Assembly (NCBI GenBank): GCA_964494645.1
Contig: CAZBSH010000002.1
Span: forward strand, 53,637 to 117,636
DNA length: 64,000 nucleotides
Source: Christensenella sp964494645
Lineage (GTDB): Bacteria > Bacillota > Clostridia > Christensenellales > Christensenellaceae
Reading direction: 5' to 3'
The position numbers were made by a program, and so were the translations under genes. The notes beneath the pieces are model-generated. The model was not told where the DNA came from. It saw only the letters and a list, made by a program, of their open reading frames with translations, and made no database searches. Positions 51,809 to 60,814 of this stretch are shown piece by piece. Each line of letters starts with the position of its first letter. Position 1 is the stretch's first letter.

Positions 51809-51982
51809 TTAGGAACGATCGCTCCGATTGCCCGCTGAACCCATAGGGCATCCCGAACACCCGCCACTCCGGTTGCACTCACTGCAGCCGACGCATTCTC
51901 CTTTTTTGCGCTTCTTTACGATATAAGTGATTGCTGCGGCAATAGCTGCCACAATCACAATACCAATGATGATCTCCGCCAT
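51809..51982 (-). CDS. FeoB-associated Cys-rich membrane protein
   Basis: 57 residues, a gene too short for usual length cut-offs. N-terminal membrane helix MAEIIIGIVIVAAIAAAITY and a basic stop (IVKKRKKG), then Cys-rich CVGCSECNRSGGCSGCP. This matches the FeoB-associated Cys-rich membrane protein family (PF12669) that accompanies FeoB in Firmicutes. It may hold Fe2+ or interact with FeoB. GAAGGAGGC precedes the ATG at 51982. It is the last gene of the feo operon, 16 bases after feoB. Confidence 0.85.
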   Translation of the reverse strand: MAEIIIGIVIVAAIAAAITYIVKKRKKGECVGCSECNRSGGCSGCPMGSAGNRSDRS

Positions 51983-51998
51983 ACACTTCGCCTCCTTC

Positions 51999-53990
51999 TT
52001 ATAAAAGCAGCGAACCTATCTGAAAAATTACGAATGCGACCACCCACGCAGCAAGCGTCTGATAGAGGATCGTAAAGATCGCGTTTTTGGTACCCAGTTC
52101 GCGCTTGGTTGTCGCTACTGCGGCAATGCACGGCATATAAAGCAGCACGAAAGCCAAAAAAGAATATGCGGCAAGCGGTGTAAAAAGCGACGTCAGCATT
52201 TGCTCGCCTCCGGTAAGTACTGACAATGTACTAATAACCGTTTCTTTGGCTGTTAAACCGGTAATAAGCGCTGTAGACGCTTGCCAGTTCCCGAAACCGA
52301 GCGGTGCGAATATGGGTGAGATCGCGCGTCCGACGCCCGCCAAAATACTGGTGGAGTTATCCGTTACGAAATTAAACCGGAAATCGAACGACTGCAAAAA
52401 CCAAATGACAATGCTGGCAAGAAAGATAATTGTGAATGCACGCACCAAAAAGTCTTTCGCCTTGTCCCACATATGCAGTAAAACATTTTTAGGAGACGGC
52501 AACCGATAGGCGGGCAGCTCAAGCACAAAGGGGACCGGATTCCCGCGGAACAGGGTCTTTTTAAAAAGCAGCCCGGTCAGGATCGCGATCAGAATACCGA
52601 GGATGTATAAGGAAGTCATCACAAGTCCCTGATATTGCGTAAAAAATGCCGCTGTAAACAAGGCATAAATAGGAACTTTTGCGCCGCAAGACATAAACGG
52701 CGTGATCAATATCGTAAGCTTTCTGTCCCGCTCGCTTGCCAGTGTGCGCGCAGACATGATTGCCGGAACGCTGCATCCAAAGCCAATGAGCATGGGCACA
52801 AATGACCGTCCCGAAAGACCGATCTTTCGAAGGGAGCTGTCCATCACAAAAGCGACGCGCGCCATGTAGCCCGAATCTTCAAGAATAGACAGGAAAAAGA
52901 ACAATATTAAAATGATGGGTAAAAACGAGAGCACCGTCCCCACGCCCGTAAACGCGCCGTCGATGATAAACGAGCGCATCCATTCGGAGACACCTGCGCC
53001 CACAAGGGCGTTGTTGACGGCGTCTGTCGCAAAGCCAATGCCTTCTTCAAGCGCGCCGGACAAAAAGCCGCCGATCGGTCCGAATGTGAGGTAAAAGATA
53101 AAAGCCATGAGCCCGATAAAGATCGGGATGGCCCAGATTTTATGTGTCAGTATGCGGTCGATCTTTACAGAACGCTGCATTTCACGCGTTGAACTTTTTT
53201 TGGATACTACCTCATGGTAGAGCTTCTCGATAAAACGGTAGCGCATATCGACAAGCGCTGCTTCGCGGTCTGTTCCCGTGCCTTCTTCCATCTGGTCGAT
53301 GATATGTTGCAAAATATCCTTGTCGGATTCGTCAAGTTCGAGCGCGCGCTCCAGAGGCTCGTCGCCCTCAATCAGCTTAGAAGCGGCAAAACGCGCAGGA
53401 TAGCCTGCTGTTGCGGCGTGATCCTCGATCAAATGTTTTGCCGCATGCAGCGCCTTATGTACTTCGCCCTCGCAAAAGTCCGTGCGACGGGGCAGCTCCT
53501 TATGTTTGATCACGCGGCGCAATTCCGTAATAAGCTCTTCCACGCCCTGATTTTTGGCAGCGGAAATAGGCACGACAGAAACGCCGATTTCTTCGCTTAA
53601 TTTTTTGATATCGATCGTGATGTCGTTGGCACGCACCTCGTCCATCATATTAAGCGCAATGACCATTGGTTTATGCAACTCCAAAAGCTGCAAAGTCAGG
53701 TATAGGTTACGCTGTAAATTTGTTGCATCTACGATGTTGATGATTGCGTCGGGGTTTTGCTTGATGATAAAATCCCGCGATACGATTTCCTCGGGCGTAT
53801 ATGGCGAAAGCGAATAAATACCGGGCAGGTCAACAACAGACATATCCTTTTCGCCTTTGACTTTTCCTTCTTTATGCTCTACTGTGACGCCGGGGAAATT
53901 TCCAACATGCTGGTTTGACCCGGTCAACTGGTTGAACAGGGTAGTTTTTCCGCAGTTCTGGTTACCCGCCAGCGCGATCAATGTGCTCAT
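51999..53990 (-). CDS. feoB: Ferrous iron transport protein B
   Basis: 663 residues. N-terminal G domain: G1 GNQNCGKTT, G3 DLPGIYSL, G4 NMMDE. Two Gate repeats and a core membrane region (about residues 285-660) follow. FeoB transports Fe2+ inward and depends on FeoA. It starts at ATG 53990, overlapping the feoA stop by four bases. Confidence 0.95.
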   Translation of the reverse strand: MSTLIALAGNQNCGKTTLFNQLTGSNQHVGNFPGVTVEHKEGKVKGEKDMSVVDLPGIYSLSPYTPEEIVSRDFIIKQNPDAIINIVDATNLQRNLYLTLQLLELHKPMVIALNMMDEVRANDITIDIKKLSEEIGVSVVPISAAKNQGVEELITELRRVIKHKELPRRTDFCEGEVHKALHAAKHLIEDHAATAGYPARFAASKLIEGDEPLERALELDESDKDILQHIIDQMEEGTGTDREAALVDMRYRFIEKLYHEVVSKKSSTREMQRSVKIDRILTHKIWAIPIFIGLMAFIFYLTFGPIGGFLSGALEEGIGFATDAVNNALVGAGVSEWMRSFIIDGAFTGVGTVLSFLPIILILFFFLSILEDSGYMARVAFVMDSSLRKIGLSGRSFVPMLIGFGCSVPAIMSARTLASERDRKLTILITPFMSCGAKVPIYALFTAAFFTQYQGLVMTSLYILGILIAILTGLLFKKTLFRGNPVPFVLELPAYRLPSPKNVLLHMWDKAKDFLVRAFTIIFLASIVIWFLQSFDFRFNFVTDNSTSILAGVGRAISPIFAPLGFGNWQASTALITGLTAKETVISTLSVLTGGEQMLTSLFTPLAAYSFLAFVLLYMPCIAAVATTKRELGTKNAIFTILYQTLAAWVVAFVIFQIGSLLL

Positions 53991-54304
53991 GGTTGTCCTC
54001 CGAACTCGCGAGAGGTATTGTTATGGGACGTTGGATCGTCGGGATCCAGCGTGATTTGCGCTGCGTCTTCTTTTCGAAGTGTGAGCTGGTATCCGCGGAT
54101 ATGAAGCTCAATCGGATCGCCGGACGGCGCCATTTTTTGCATCATAACACGCGTTCCGGGCGTAAGCCCCATCTCAAGAAGCCGTCTTCTCAGCGCGCCT
54201 TGTCCGCCCACTGCCAATATGATCCCGGATTCCCCGGGTTTTAATTGATCCAATGTCTGCATATCGCTTTTTTGGCTCTTTTCCACGACCATAGGACATG
54301 CCAT
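53987..54304 (-). CDS. feoA: Ferrous iron transport protein A
   Basis: About 105 residues, SH3-like FeoA fold: TLDQLKPGESGIILAVGG, then RRRLLEMGLTPGTRVMMQK and GYQLTLRKEDAAQI. The start is uncertain: ATG 54304 gives an N-terminal extension with no ribosome site close by; ATG 54262, behind GGAAAAGAG, gives a standard-length FeoA. A TTG at 54310 also stays open. It is the first gene of the feo operon. Confidence 0.85.
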   Translation of the reverse strand: MACPMVVEKSQKSDMQTLDQLKPGESGIILAVGGQGALRRRLLEMGLTPGTRVMMQKMAPSGDPIELHIRGYQLTLRKEDAAQITLDPDDPTSHNNTSREFGGQP

Positions 54305-54336
54305 GCGCAATGTAAGCCTATTACCCCATTTTTAAA

Positions 54337-54382
54337 ATTACAATGATATATTTATGGTAATAGATGCGGTGGGTTTTGTCAA
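54337..54382 (-). promoter_or_regulatory. feoAB promoter with 25-base imperfect palindrome
   Basis: Minus strand TTGACA (54382-54377), 17-base spacer, TACCAT (54359-54354). An inverted repeat ATTAC...GTAAT (54337-54361, eight of twelve pairs) covers the -10, the usual position for an iron-sensing repressor such as Fur. A Fur-family gene is partly visible at the right edge. Confidence 0.55.
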
Positions 54383-54383
54383 T

Positions 54384-55172
54384 TCAATCAAACACGACGC
54401 CAAACACATAGGTAGCGAGCAACGCGAGAGATTCACGCATATAGGAAGGTGGCGCGGTATAGGCGAGCGTACGCCATGCCATGCCGTGTACATTTGTCAT
54501 ACCCGCCGCTTTTGCAGTAATTTGCGCACGCAAGATATGATAATCATTGGTGACAAAAACAGTCGTATACGTTCCTTCGCCAAATATTTCGTCCAGAATT
54601 TTCTTGGAATTCAAAAAATTTTCACGCGTACTTGTCGATTGATCCTCGATTATGATACGATCTTTTTCGATGCCATGATCGATTAGGTATTGGCGCATCG
54701 CGTGAGATTCTGGAATTTCTTCCTGTGAACCCTGACCGCCGCTCACAAGGATAAGTGCGTCAGGATTTTGCTGCGCGTATCCCATCGCCGTATCAAGCCG
54801 CCGCGCGAGTGTGTCCGAAGGCTCTTTTCCCTTGAGCGCAGCGCCCAGAACCATTACAGCGTCCGCGCCGGAGGGAGGCACTGTATTTGCGGCTTGCACC
54901 ATCATGATCCCAAATACGGTAAAAACAGCGATCAAAAAAGCATAACCGATGAGAAAGATCCATTTGACGATTTTGCCGATGCCTTTTGCAAACCAGATGT
55001 TTAAATACGGTGCAAAAATACCGTAAAGCAGGAGCGGAATTCCAAGCAAAGCGGGAAGGATGTTTCCTAAATTGAAATTGTTGCGCAAGAGCAAAAATCC
55101 GGAATAGGAGACTAGAACCATTCCCGGAATAAGCAGCACAATGCGCAAAACTTTTGCCGTTTTTTTCTTCAT
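54384..55172 (-). CDS. YdcF/ElyC-family (DUF218) membrane protein
   Basis: 262 residues. Three hydrophobic segments at the N-terminus, then a DUF218 domain: DAVMVLGAALKGKEPSD, SGGQGSQEEIPESHAM, FVTNDYHILRAQ. Members bind nucleotide-like ligands or act in envelope processes, but no substrate is established. ATG 55172 is chosen over an upstream in-frame ATG because the family starts there; the ribosome site is weak. Confidence 0.8.
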   Translation of the reverse strand: MKKKTAKVLRIVLLIPGMVLVSYSGFLLLRNNFNLGNILPALLGIPLLLYGIFAPYLNIWFAKGIGKIVKWIFLIGYAFLIAVFTVFGIMMVQAANTVPPSGADAVMVLGAALKGKEPSDTLARRLDTAMGYAQQNPDALILVSGGQGSQEEIPESHAMRQYLIDHGIEKDRIIIEDQSTSTRENFLNSKKILDEIFGEGTYTTVFVTNDYHILRAQITAKAAGMTNVHGMAWRTLAYTAPPSYMRESLALLATYVFGVVFD

Positions 55173-55257
55173 ATCACGTATGATACCCAGAGCGAAGGGT
55201 TTTGTCAAACCGCAAATATCCATTCAAAAAAGTGCGGCTTTTGGGAAGATAAACAAA

Positions 55258-55288
55258 AAGATGGATGTCTTATATAGGCATCCATCTT
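55258..55288 (-). terminator. Terminator of fbp
   Basis: AAGATGGATG (55258-55267) and CATCCATCTT (55279-55288), then T-rich on the minus strand. Confidence 0.8.
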
Positions 55289-55300
55289 CGTTTTGTGTTT

Positions 55301-57208
55301 TTATAAATGTTTTTCCTTGACCGTACCATTGCGGTAGGCGGCAAGGAGCAGGTTCAGATCGTCGATGTCTGCTTGCAACTCACGCCCCACATCCGTTTCG
55401 GCAACGCTGATACGCGTTTGTGCGGTATCGAATACCACATAGGTAGAAAGAATATCCTTGTTGTGCCGGATCGCGTTGGTAAGTCCGGAAAAAGGCTCGT
55501 GGGACACAAGCCGGATGCCATACGAGCTGTAAAACATTGTATATCCCGCGATGCCCGTCTGCGTTTGATACGCGCGGCAGAACCCGCCATCAATTACAAT
55601 CATCTTGCCGCCGCCGCGTACAGGGAACTCTCCGTCTTTAAAACGTACAGGCACATGACCGTTTACGATATGTGAATATTGATCGGTCAGCCCGAATTCC
55701 CGCAATATCTTTTCACACATTTCCTGCGATTCCACATGCTTATAATAAGGGTCTTTTTCTTCCTTCCATGCGTTTTTGTCGTCAATAAACATACGCTCGA
55801 AGGTAGCAATCTTACTGCGCCCAAAAAGTGGGGAACGCTTGCCGCACCATAAATACCAAAGAAAGTCTTGTCCGTATTTGCGGATATCCGAACCGGTCTG
55901 ACCATAATATCCCTGTCGTGCGAGTGCGTCTGCGTAATCCATCAGCTCTTTTCCGCTGCGCGGCGTCTTGCCAAAGGTGAGCGGATAAAAATTCCCCTCT
56001 TCCGTCATAGGGATGCAGCCGTGAAAAAGCAGATTGCCGTTGAAAACCTTATATAAACTGCCCTGCGAAAATAAAAATTTTACATGCCGCTGCAGTTTTT
56101 CGCTTTGCGTAAAGGAAGAGATCAGCTGTGTGACGACGTCTGTTTCCTCGCCGGTCAATTCGTAAGGATGCTTGGGGTCGATGGTCGGAAAATCGTTGTC
56201 ATTCAAGGGATACTTCTGTGCGTCTACCAGTACGCTTCTATCGTCAAAATCAATTTTATCCAAAAGCAGACGATCTTCCATGTCAAATTCCGGATGGCGC
56301 AGTATGACTTGCCCCTCCAGCTTGAACTGGATGATAGCGATTGCCTTATGCATATGATCCAGAAGGTCGGTATCGTCGGTGTATGTCTGCTGTGCAAATA
56401 AAGCAAGCGGACGCAAGTTGATGCCATACGCGTTTTCAACAAAGTCGATGTTGGAGTATTTTGTGCTGATGTTGAGTACGCAAGCAATACACGCCGCGCT
56501 TCCGGCAGCCGCGCCCATCCAGAGAATGTCGTGGTTTCCCCATTGGATGTCCACCGAGTGGTGGCTCATCAGTTTATCTAAGATCACATCCGCGTGCGGC
56601 CCGCGATCAAACACATCGCCAACAACATGAAGGCGGTCTACAACCAAGCGCTTGATGACGCCTGTAAGGGCAATAATAAAAGCGTCTGCGCGCTCTACGT
56701 CAAGGATGGTATGTATGATATTTTCGTAATAATTCTGCTTGTTTTTATCTGCGCTGTCCGTATGCAAAAGTTCGTCGATGATATAAGAAAAATCCTGCGG
56801 ACATGCTTTCCTGACCTTGGAACGGGTATATTTGGAGGCGCACAGGCGGCATACATCAATCAGCCGGTAAAGCGTGATGCGGTACCACTCGGACATGTCT
56901 TTCTCATTTTGTTTGATTTCTTCCAGCTTTCGCTCGGGATAATAAATCAGTGTGCATAACTCTGTACGCACGGCGGACGATAAGCTTTTTTCGAACAAGA
57001 TGTCTACCTTTTCGCGTATCACGCCCGAGGCATTGTTCAAAATATGCGTAAACGCTCCTGCCTCTCCATGGATATCACTTACAAAATGTTCGGTACCCTT
57101 TGGCAGGTTAAGAATCGCCTGCAGATTGATGATTTCCGTGCACGCCGACTGGATCGTTGGATATTGCTCTGATAAAAGTTCCAAATATTTGAGATTCGTT
57201 CGCGTCAT
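55301..57208 (-). CDS. fbp: Fructose-1,6-bisphosphatase, class III
   Basis: 635 residues, the large Firmicute type. Metallophosphatase-like core: HFVSDIHGEAGAF, GDVFDRGPHAD, WGNHDILWMGA, NGHVPV. It hydrolyses fructose-1,6-bisphosphate for gluconeogenesis. ATG 57208 is behind AAAGGTG; an upstream in-frame codon lacks a site. It is divergent from the homocysteine methyltransferase/MTHFR gene. Confidence 0.93.
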   Translation of the reverse strand: MTRTNLKYLELLSEQYPTIQSACTEIINLQAILNLPKGTEHFVSDIHGEAGAFTHILNNASGVIREKVDILFEKSLSSAVRTELCTLIYYPERKLEEIKQNEKDMSEWYRITLYRLIDVCRLCASKYTRSKVRKACPQDFSYIIDELLHTDSADKNKQNYYENIIHTILDVERADAFIIALTGVIKRLVVDRLHVVGDVFDRGPHADVILDKLMSHHSVDIQWGNHDILWMGAAAGSAACIACVLNISTKYSNIDFVENAYGINLRPLALFAQQTYTDDTDLLDHMHKAIAIIQFKLEGQVILRHPEFDMEDRLLLDKIDFDDRSVLVDAQKYPLNDNDFPTIDPKHPYELTGEETDVVTQLISSFTQSEKLQRHVKFLFSQGSLYKVFNGNLLFHGCIPMTEEGNFYPLTFGKTPRSGKELMDYADALARQGYYGQTGSDIRKYGQDFLWYLWCGKRSPLFGRSKIATFERMFIDDKNAWKEEKDPYYKHVESQEMCEKILREFGLTDQYSHIVNGHVPVRFKDGEFPVRGGGKMIVIDGGFCRAYQTQTGIAGYTMFYSSYGIRLVSHEPFSGLTNAIRHNKDILSTYVVFDTAQTRISVAETDVGRELQADIDDLNLLLAAYRNGTVKEKHL

Positions 57209-57313
57209 TTTTTCACCTTTCGTAAATCGAGCAGACCGGTAGAGCCTCAAAAGTTAAGTTGTTTAGCTAAGAACAGTTTAACGTATTTTCATAAAAAAAG
57301 AAACCGTTTATGG

Positions 57314-57319
57314 TATAAT
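57314..57319 (+). promoter_or_regulatory. Extended -10 before the methionine pair
   Basis: TGGTATAAT (57311-57319), perfect TATAAT with TG extension, about 27 bases before the ATG. No clear -35. No riboswitch is evident in the short leader. Confidence 0.6.
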
Positions 57320-57345
57320 GGAAAAAAATTGTAAGCGGAGAAATC

Positions 57346-59091
57346 ATGAAAGAACTGGAAAACGATCATATCTTATTGTTTGACGGCGCGATGGGGACAT
57401 ACCTCGCGGCAGAGTATGAGGATAGCGTGGCGCGATGCGAACTATCAAATATACAACATCCGGAACGCGTGATTCAGGCGCACAGGGACTATATCGCGGC
57501 GGGCGCAGATGCGATCAAAACAAATACCTTTACGGCAAATACTTACTCTATGGGGACGGATATCGAAGATGTGCTTGCCGTTATCGACGCGGGTTGCGCA
57601 TGTGCGCACGCTGCAGCGGGAAAAGATACGCTTGTTTTTGCGAGTATGGGACCCATCCTGCACGACGATCAGGAAAAGTGCGACGAGGAACGCCGGGTTT
57701 TTATCGATCGTTTTTTGAAGAATGGGGTCAAAAACTTTTTATTTGAGACGTTTGGCGAAGCGTCCGCGCTGATAGAGGCGGCAAAGTATGTAAAGAGCGT
57801 TTGTTCGGACGCATACGTGATCACGGAATGTTCTGTCGCGCCTGATATGTATACGCAAAGCGGCATATCTGCGCAAAGCATTATCGACGCGTTGTGCGAG
57901 GTTGCGGATATCGATGCATACGGTTTTAATTGTACGTGCGGTCCGCTGCATATGGTGAACGTTGTCAACAGTACCGAATTTTATGGAAAACCGGTGTGTG
58001 TTATGCCCAACGCAGGATATCCGACTATCATAGGTGGACGTACCGTTTTCAAAAGCACGCCGGATTATTTTGCGGAGCAGTTGCTAAAGATCGCGGCAGC
58101 GGGCGTTAGAATATTGGGCGGCTGTTGCGGTACAACTCCTGAACATATCCGCGCTGCGGCGCAGGCGTTGCGGTCCTTTCATGCCGACGGAAGTGTGCGC
58201 GGAAAAACAACGGCGCAGGTAAAAGTACCGCAAAAAGAGAAACCACAGAAAACATCCACAGGCAAACCCATCGCGGTAGAGCTGGATTCTCCGCTTGATG
58301 CGGATGGAGCATTTTTTACAGAGGCGGCACAAAGTCTTGCGCGGGCGGGCGCGGATTATATTACGATTGCGGATTGCCCAATCGGACGGGCGCGGGCGGA
58401 TAGTAGTATGCTAGCGGCGATGCTCCAAACAAAATACGGCATCACAGCCTTGCCGCATCTGACGTGCAGGGATAGAAACCTGAATGCGTCTAAGGCGCTG
58501 CTATTGGGGCTGCATATGCAGGAGATCCGTCATGTGCTCGTGGTGACGGGGGATCCCATCCCCAACAACCGCAGGGGAGAGATCAAAAGCGTGTTTCAGT
58601 TTAATTCCGTGTTGTATGCGGAGTTTATCAGGGATTTGAACCGTACGATATTTGCGGAAGCGCCTTTTACGGTGATGGGTGCGCTCAACGTGAATGCGCA
58701 AAACTTTGACGCAGAGCTTGAAAAAGCGAAAAAAAAGGAAAAAGCAGGAATGAGCTGCTTTTTGACACAGCCCGTTTATGAGCAGTATGCGGCGCAAAAT
58801 GTGGCGCGCGCAAAGCGTGAACTGGACGCGGAGATTTGGGCGGGCGTGATGCCTGTTGTAAGCTACAAAAACGCCTGTTTTATCAACAATGAACTGGCAG
58901 GAATCGATATCCCCGCCGAAATTTGTGAGCGTTTTAAAGATGCGGACAGGATGCAAGCGGCAAAGATCGCTGTGAAGACGGCGATGGATACGATAGAATT
59001 GATAAAAGAAATCGCGGACGGTTACTATATTATCACGCCGTTAAAGCGTGCGGATATTGTCTGCGATATTATAAAGGAGTTAAAAGCATGA
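57346..59091 (+). CDS. Homocysteine S-methyltransferase/methylenetetrahydrofolate reductase fusion
   Basis: 581 residues. Residues 1-285 are the homocysteine-binding barrel with zinc Cys C196, C260 and C261 (YGFNCTCGP and GGCCGTTPEHI). Residues about 305-581 are the MTHFR barrel (LPHLTCRDRNLNASKALLLG, VVTGDPIPNNRR). The same layout is known in YitJ-type proteins. It reduces methylene-THF to methyl-THF and activates homocysteine. AGCGGAG precedes the ATG. It overlaps the next gene by four bases. Confidence 0.9.
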   Translation: MKELENDHILLFDGAMGTYLAAEYEDSVARCELSNIQHPERVIQAHRDYIAAGADAIKTNTFTANTYSMGTDIEDVLAVIDAGCACAHAAAGKDTLVFASMGPILHDDQEKCDEERRVFIDRFLKNGVKNFLFETFGEASALIEAAKYVKSVCSDAYVITECSVAPDMYTQSGISAQSIIDALCEVADIDAYGFNCTCGPLHMVNVVNSTEFYGKPVCVMPNAGYPTIIGGRTVFKSTPDYFAEQLLKIAAAGVRILGGCCGTTPEHIRAAAQALRSFHADGSVRGKTTAQVKVPQKEKPQKTSTGKPIAVELDSPLDADGAFFTEAAQSLARAGADYITIADCPIGRARADSSMLAAMLQTKYGITALPHLTCRDRNLNASKALLLGLHMQEIRHVLVVTGDPIPNNRRGEIKSVFQFNSVLYAEFIRDLNRTIFAEAPFTVMGALNVNAQNFDAELEKAKKKEKAGMSCFLTQPVYEQYAAQNVARAKRELDAEIWAGVMPVVSYKNACFINNELAGIDIPAEICERFKDADRMQAAKIAVKTAMDTIELIKEIADGYYIITPLKRADIVCDIIKELKA

Positions 59092-59885
59092 TTATTATTG
59101 GAGAGAAACTCAATAGCTCGATCCCGTCGACGCTTGAGGCAATGAGCGCGAAGGATGAAGTGTTTGTAAAGGAGCTTGCCGCACGGCAGGCAGCAGCAGG
59201 CGCGCATTATCTGGACATCAACACAGGAATGTGCGAGGATGAGGGAGAGGCGCTGATCTGGGCGGTAAAGCTGGCGCAAGAGGCTGCGCCGGATTGTGGC
59301 ATTATGGCGGATTCCGCAAATCCGTCCGCGTTAAGCGCGCTGTTTGATACGGTCGAGATGAAAAAGGTAGTCATCAATTCCGTGACGTTGGAAGATTATC
59401 GGCTGGAGGGGGTTCTTCCGCTGGTCAAAAAATTCGGTACGGGCATTGTCGCGATGCCGATTGACGGAGAGGGTATGCCCCAAACGGCGCAGCGCCGTGT
59501 GGAAAACGCGGATAGGCTGATCGGTATCCTGCGAGAAGAGGGTGTCAAAGATCAGGATATTTATGTAGACGTTGTGGTGGAAGCGGCGGCAACAGGTTGG
59601 GACGTGCCGCAAAAGGTGCTGGAAGCCATCCGTACTCTGCGTGGGAAGTACCCGCAAATACATATTCTCGGCGGGCTTTCCAATATATCGTTCGGATTAC
59701 CTAAGCGCGGGACTATCAATCAGTCCTTCCTTGCGTGCGCAATGACGCAGGGCATGGACGCACCGATCATGGATGTCACGAATCAAGCGATGAAAATGCA
59801 TCTTTGCGCGACAGAAATGCTCTTGGGGCAGGATGAATATTGTATGAATTATCTGGGTGCGTTTCGCGAGATGGAAGGAAACTGA
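59088..59885 (+). CDS. Pterin-binding methyltransferase (methyl-THF corrinoid methyltransferase-like)
   Basis: 265 residues, a TIM barrel of the pterin-binding family (DHPS/MeTr). Motifs IIGEKLNSS at the N-terminus and AGAHYLDINTG, then GGLSNISFGLPKR, as in AcsE/MetH pterin domains. It would hand the methyl group of methyl-THF to a cobalamin protein. With the upstream fusion it supplies two of the four activities of MetH; the cobalamin-binding and reactivation modules are not in this window. Confidence 0.87.
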   Translation: MIIIGEKLNSSIPSTLEAMSAKDEVFVKELAARQAAAGAHYLDINTGMCEDEGEALIWAVKLAQEAAPDCGIMADSANPSALSALFDTVEMKKVVINSVTLEDYRLEGVLPLVKKFGTGIVAMPIDGEGMPQTAQRRVENADRLIGILREEGVKDQDIYVDVVVEAAATGWDVPQKVLEAIRTLRGKYPQIHILGGLSNISFGLPKRGTINQSFLACAMTQGMDAPIMDVTNQAMKMHLCATEMLLGQDEYCMNYLGAFREMEGN

Positions 59886-59907
59886 CAGCTTATAAAAAGT
59901 TTACATG

Positions 59908-59956
59908 AGAAAAGCCCGCACATCACGGTATTGTGTTGTATCCGGGCTCTTTTTAT
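59908..59956 (+). terminator. Terminator of the methionine pair
   Basis: AGCCCG (59913-59918) pairs with CGGGCT (59943-59948), followed by CTTTTT. Confidence 0.7.
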
Positions 59957-60016
59957 ACTATAATAAAATCAATTTCCGGTGGATAAAAATCACTGCGAAA
60001 CAGATAAGGAAAAAGA

Positions 60017-60787
60017 ATGTTCAATAACAATACAATACAAATCACATCCTACGGGATTTTGAGCGATAAAGTGACAAGCGGCGTTGTGGTTGCGCATCTT
60101 TCTGATTTGCATGAAAAGGAATTCGGCGCACACAATAAACAGCTTTTTCACAAAGTAGAAAAGCTGATGCCCGATATGATCGCGATTACAGGTGATATGG
60201 TGGCGCACGAGCGGCAAAAGGAGATCGACGCGCGCTATACAAAGCAGTTTGCGCGTGCGATTGGCGGCATTGCCCCGGCCTATTTTGTCACGGGAAACCA
60301 TGAACGTCATTTTGAAGGACAGATCGAAGATATCATGCAGGAATACGGTATTACGGTGTTGCGGGGCGGTGATTTGCAAAAGATTTGCATCAACGGCAAT
60401 GAGATCAATATCGCAGGGATGGACGATATTACTTTTTCGGGGGTGGACGTTCTTGGATCGGTGGAGGTGTTTTCGAAGGAAAGCGGGTTCAATATCTTTC
60501 TTGCCCACAGACCGGAATATTATCCGCTATATTTGAATAAAAATATCGACCTTGTGCTTTGCGGTCATACCCACGCGGGGCAGATACGCTTTCCGAAAAT
60601 CGGGACATTTGCCATGAGCGGGCAAGGGTTTATGCCCAAGTATGTACAGGGAGAATTTACGGATGGCGCAACAACGATGATCATCAGCCGCGGACTCGGT
60701 TCGAGCGGCTATCCAAAAATCAGGATCAATAATCCGCCGGAACTGGTCGCGGTATACATCGAACCGGATCCGAAGGAGCTTGCATAA
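60017..60787 (+). CDS. Calcineurin-like metallophosphoesterase
   Basis: 256 residues. Metal motifs HLSDLHEKEFG, ITGDMVAHER, GNHERHFEG and LCGHTHAGQIRFP define a YkuE/YaeI-type phosphoesterase. No signal peptide; substrate unknown. It is followed by lysA with 27 bases between. Confidence 0.88.
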   Translation: MFNNNTIQITSYGILSDKVTSGVVVAHLSDLHEKEFGAHNKQLFHKVEKLMPDMIAITGDMVAHERQKEIDARYTKQFARAIGGIAPAYFVTGNHERHFEGQIEDIMQEYGITVLRGGDLQKICINGNEINIAGMDDITFSGVDVLGSVEVFSKESGFNIFLAHRPEYYPLYLNKNIDLVLCGHTHAGQIRFPKIGTFAMSGQGFMPKYVQGEFTDGATTMIISRGLGSSGYPKIRINNPPELVAVYIEPDPKELA

Positions 60788-60814
60788 AATTTTGAATACG
60801 TCAAGGAGTATAAG

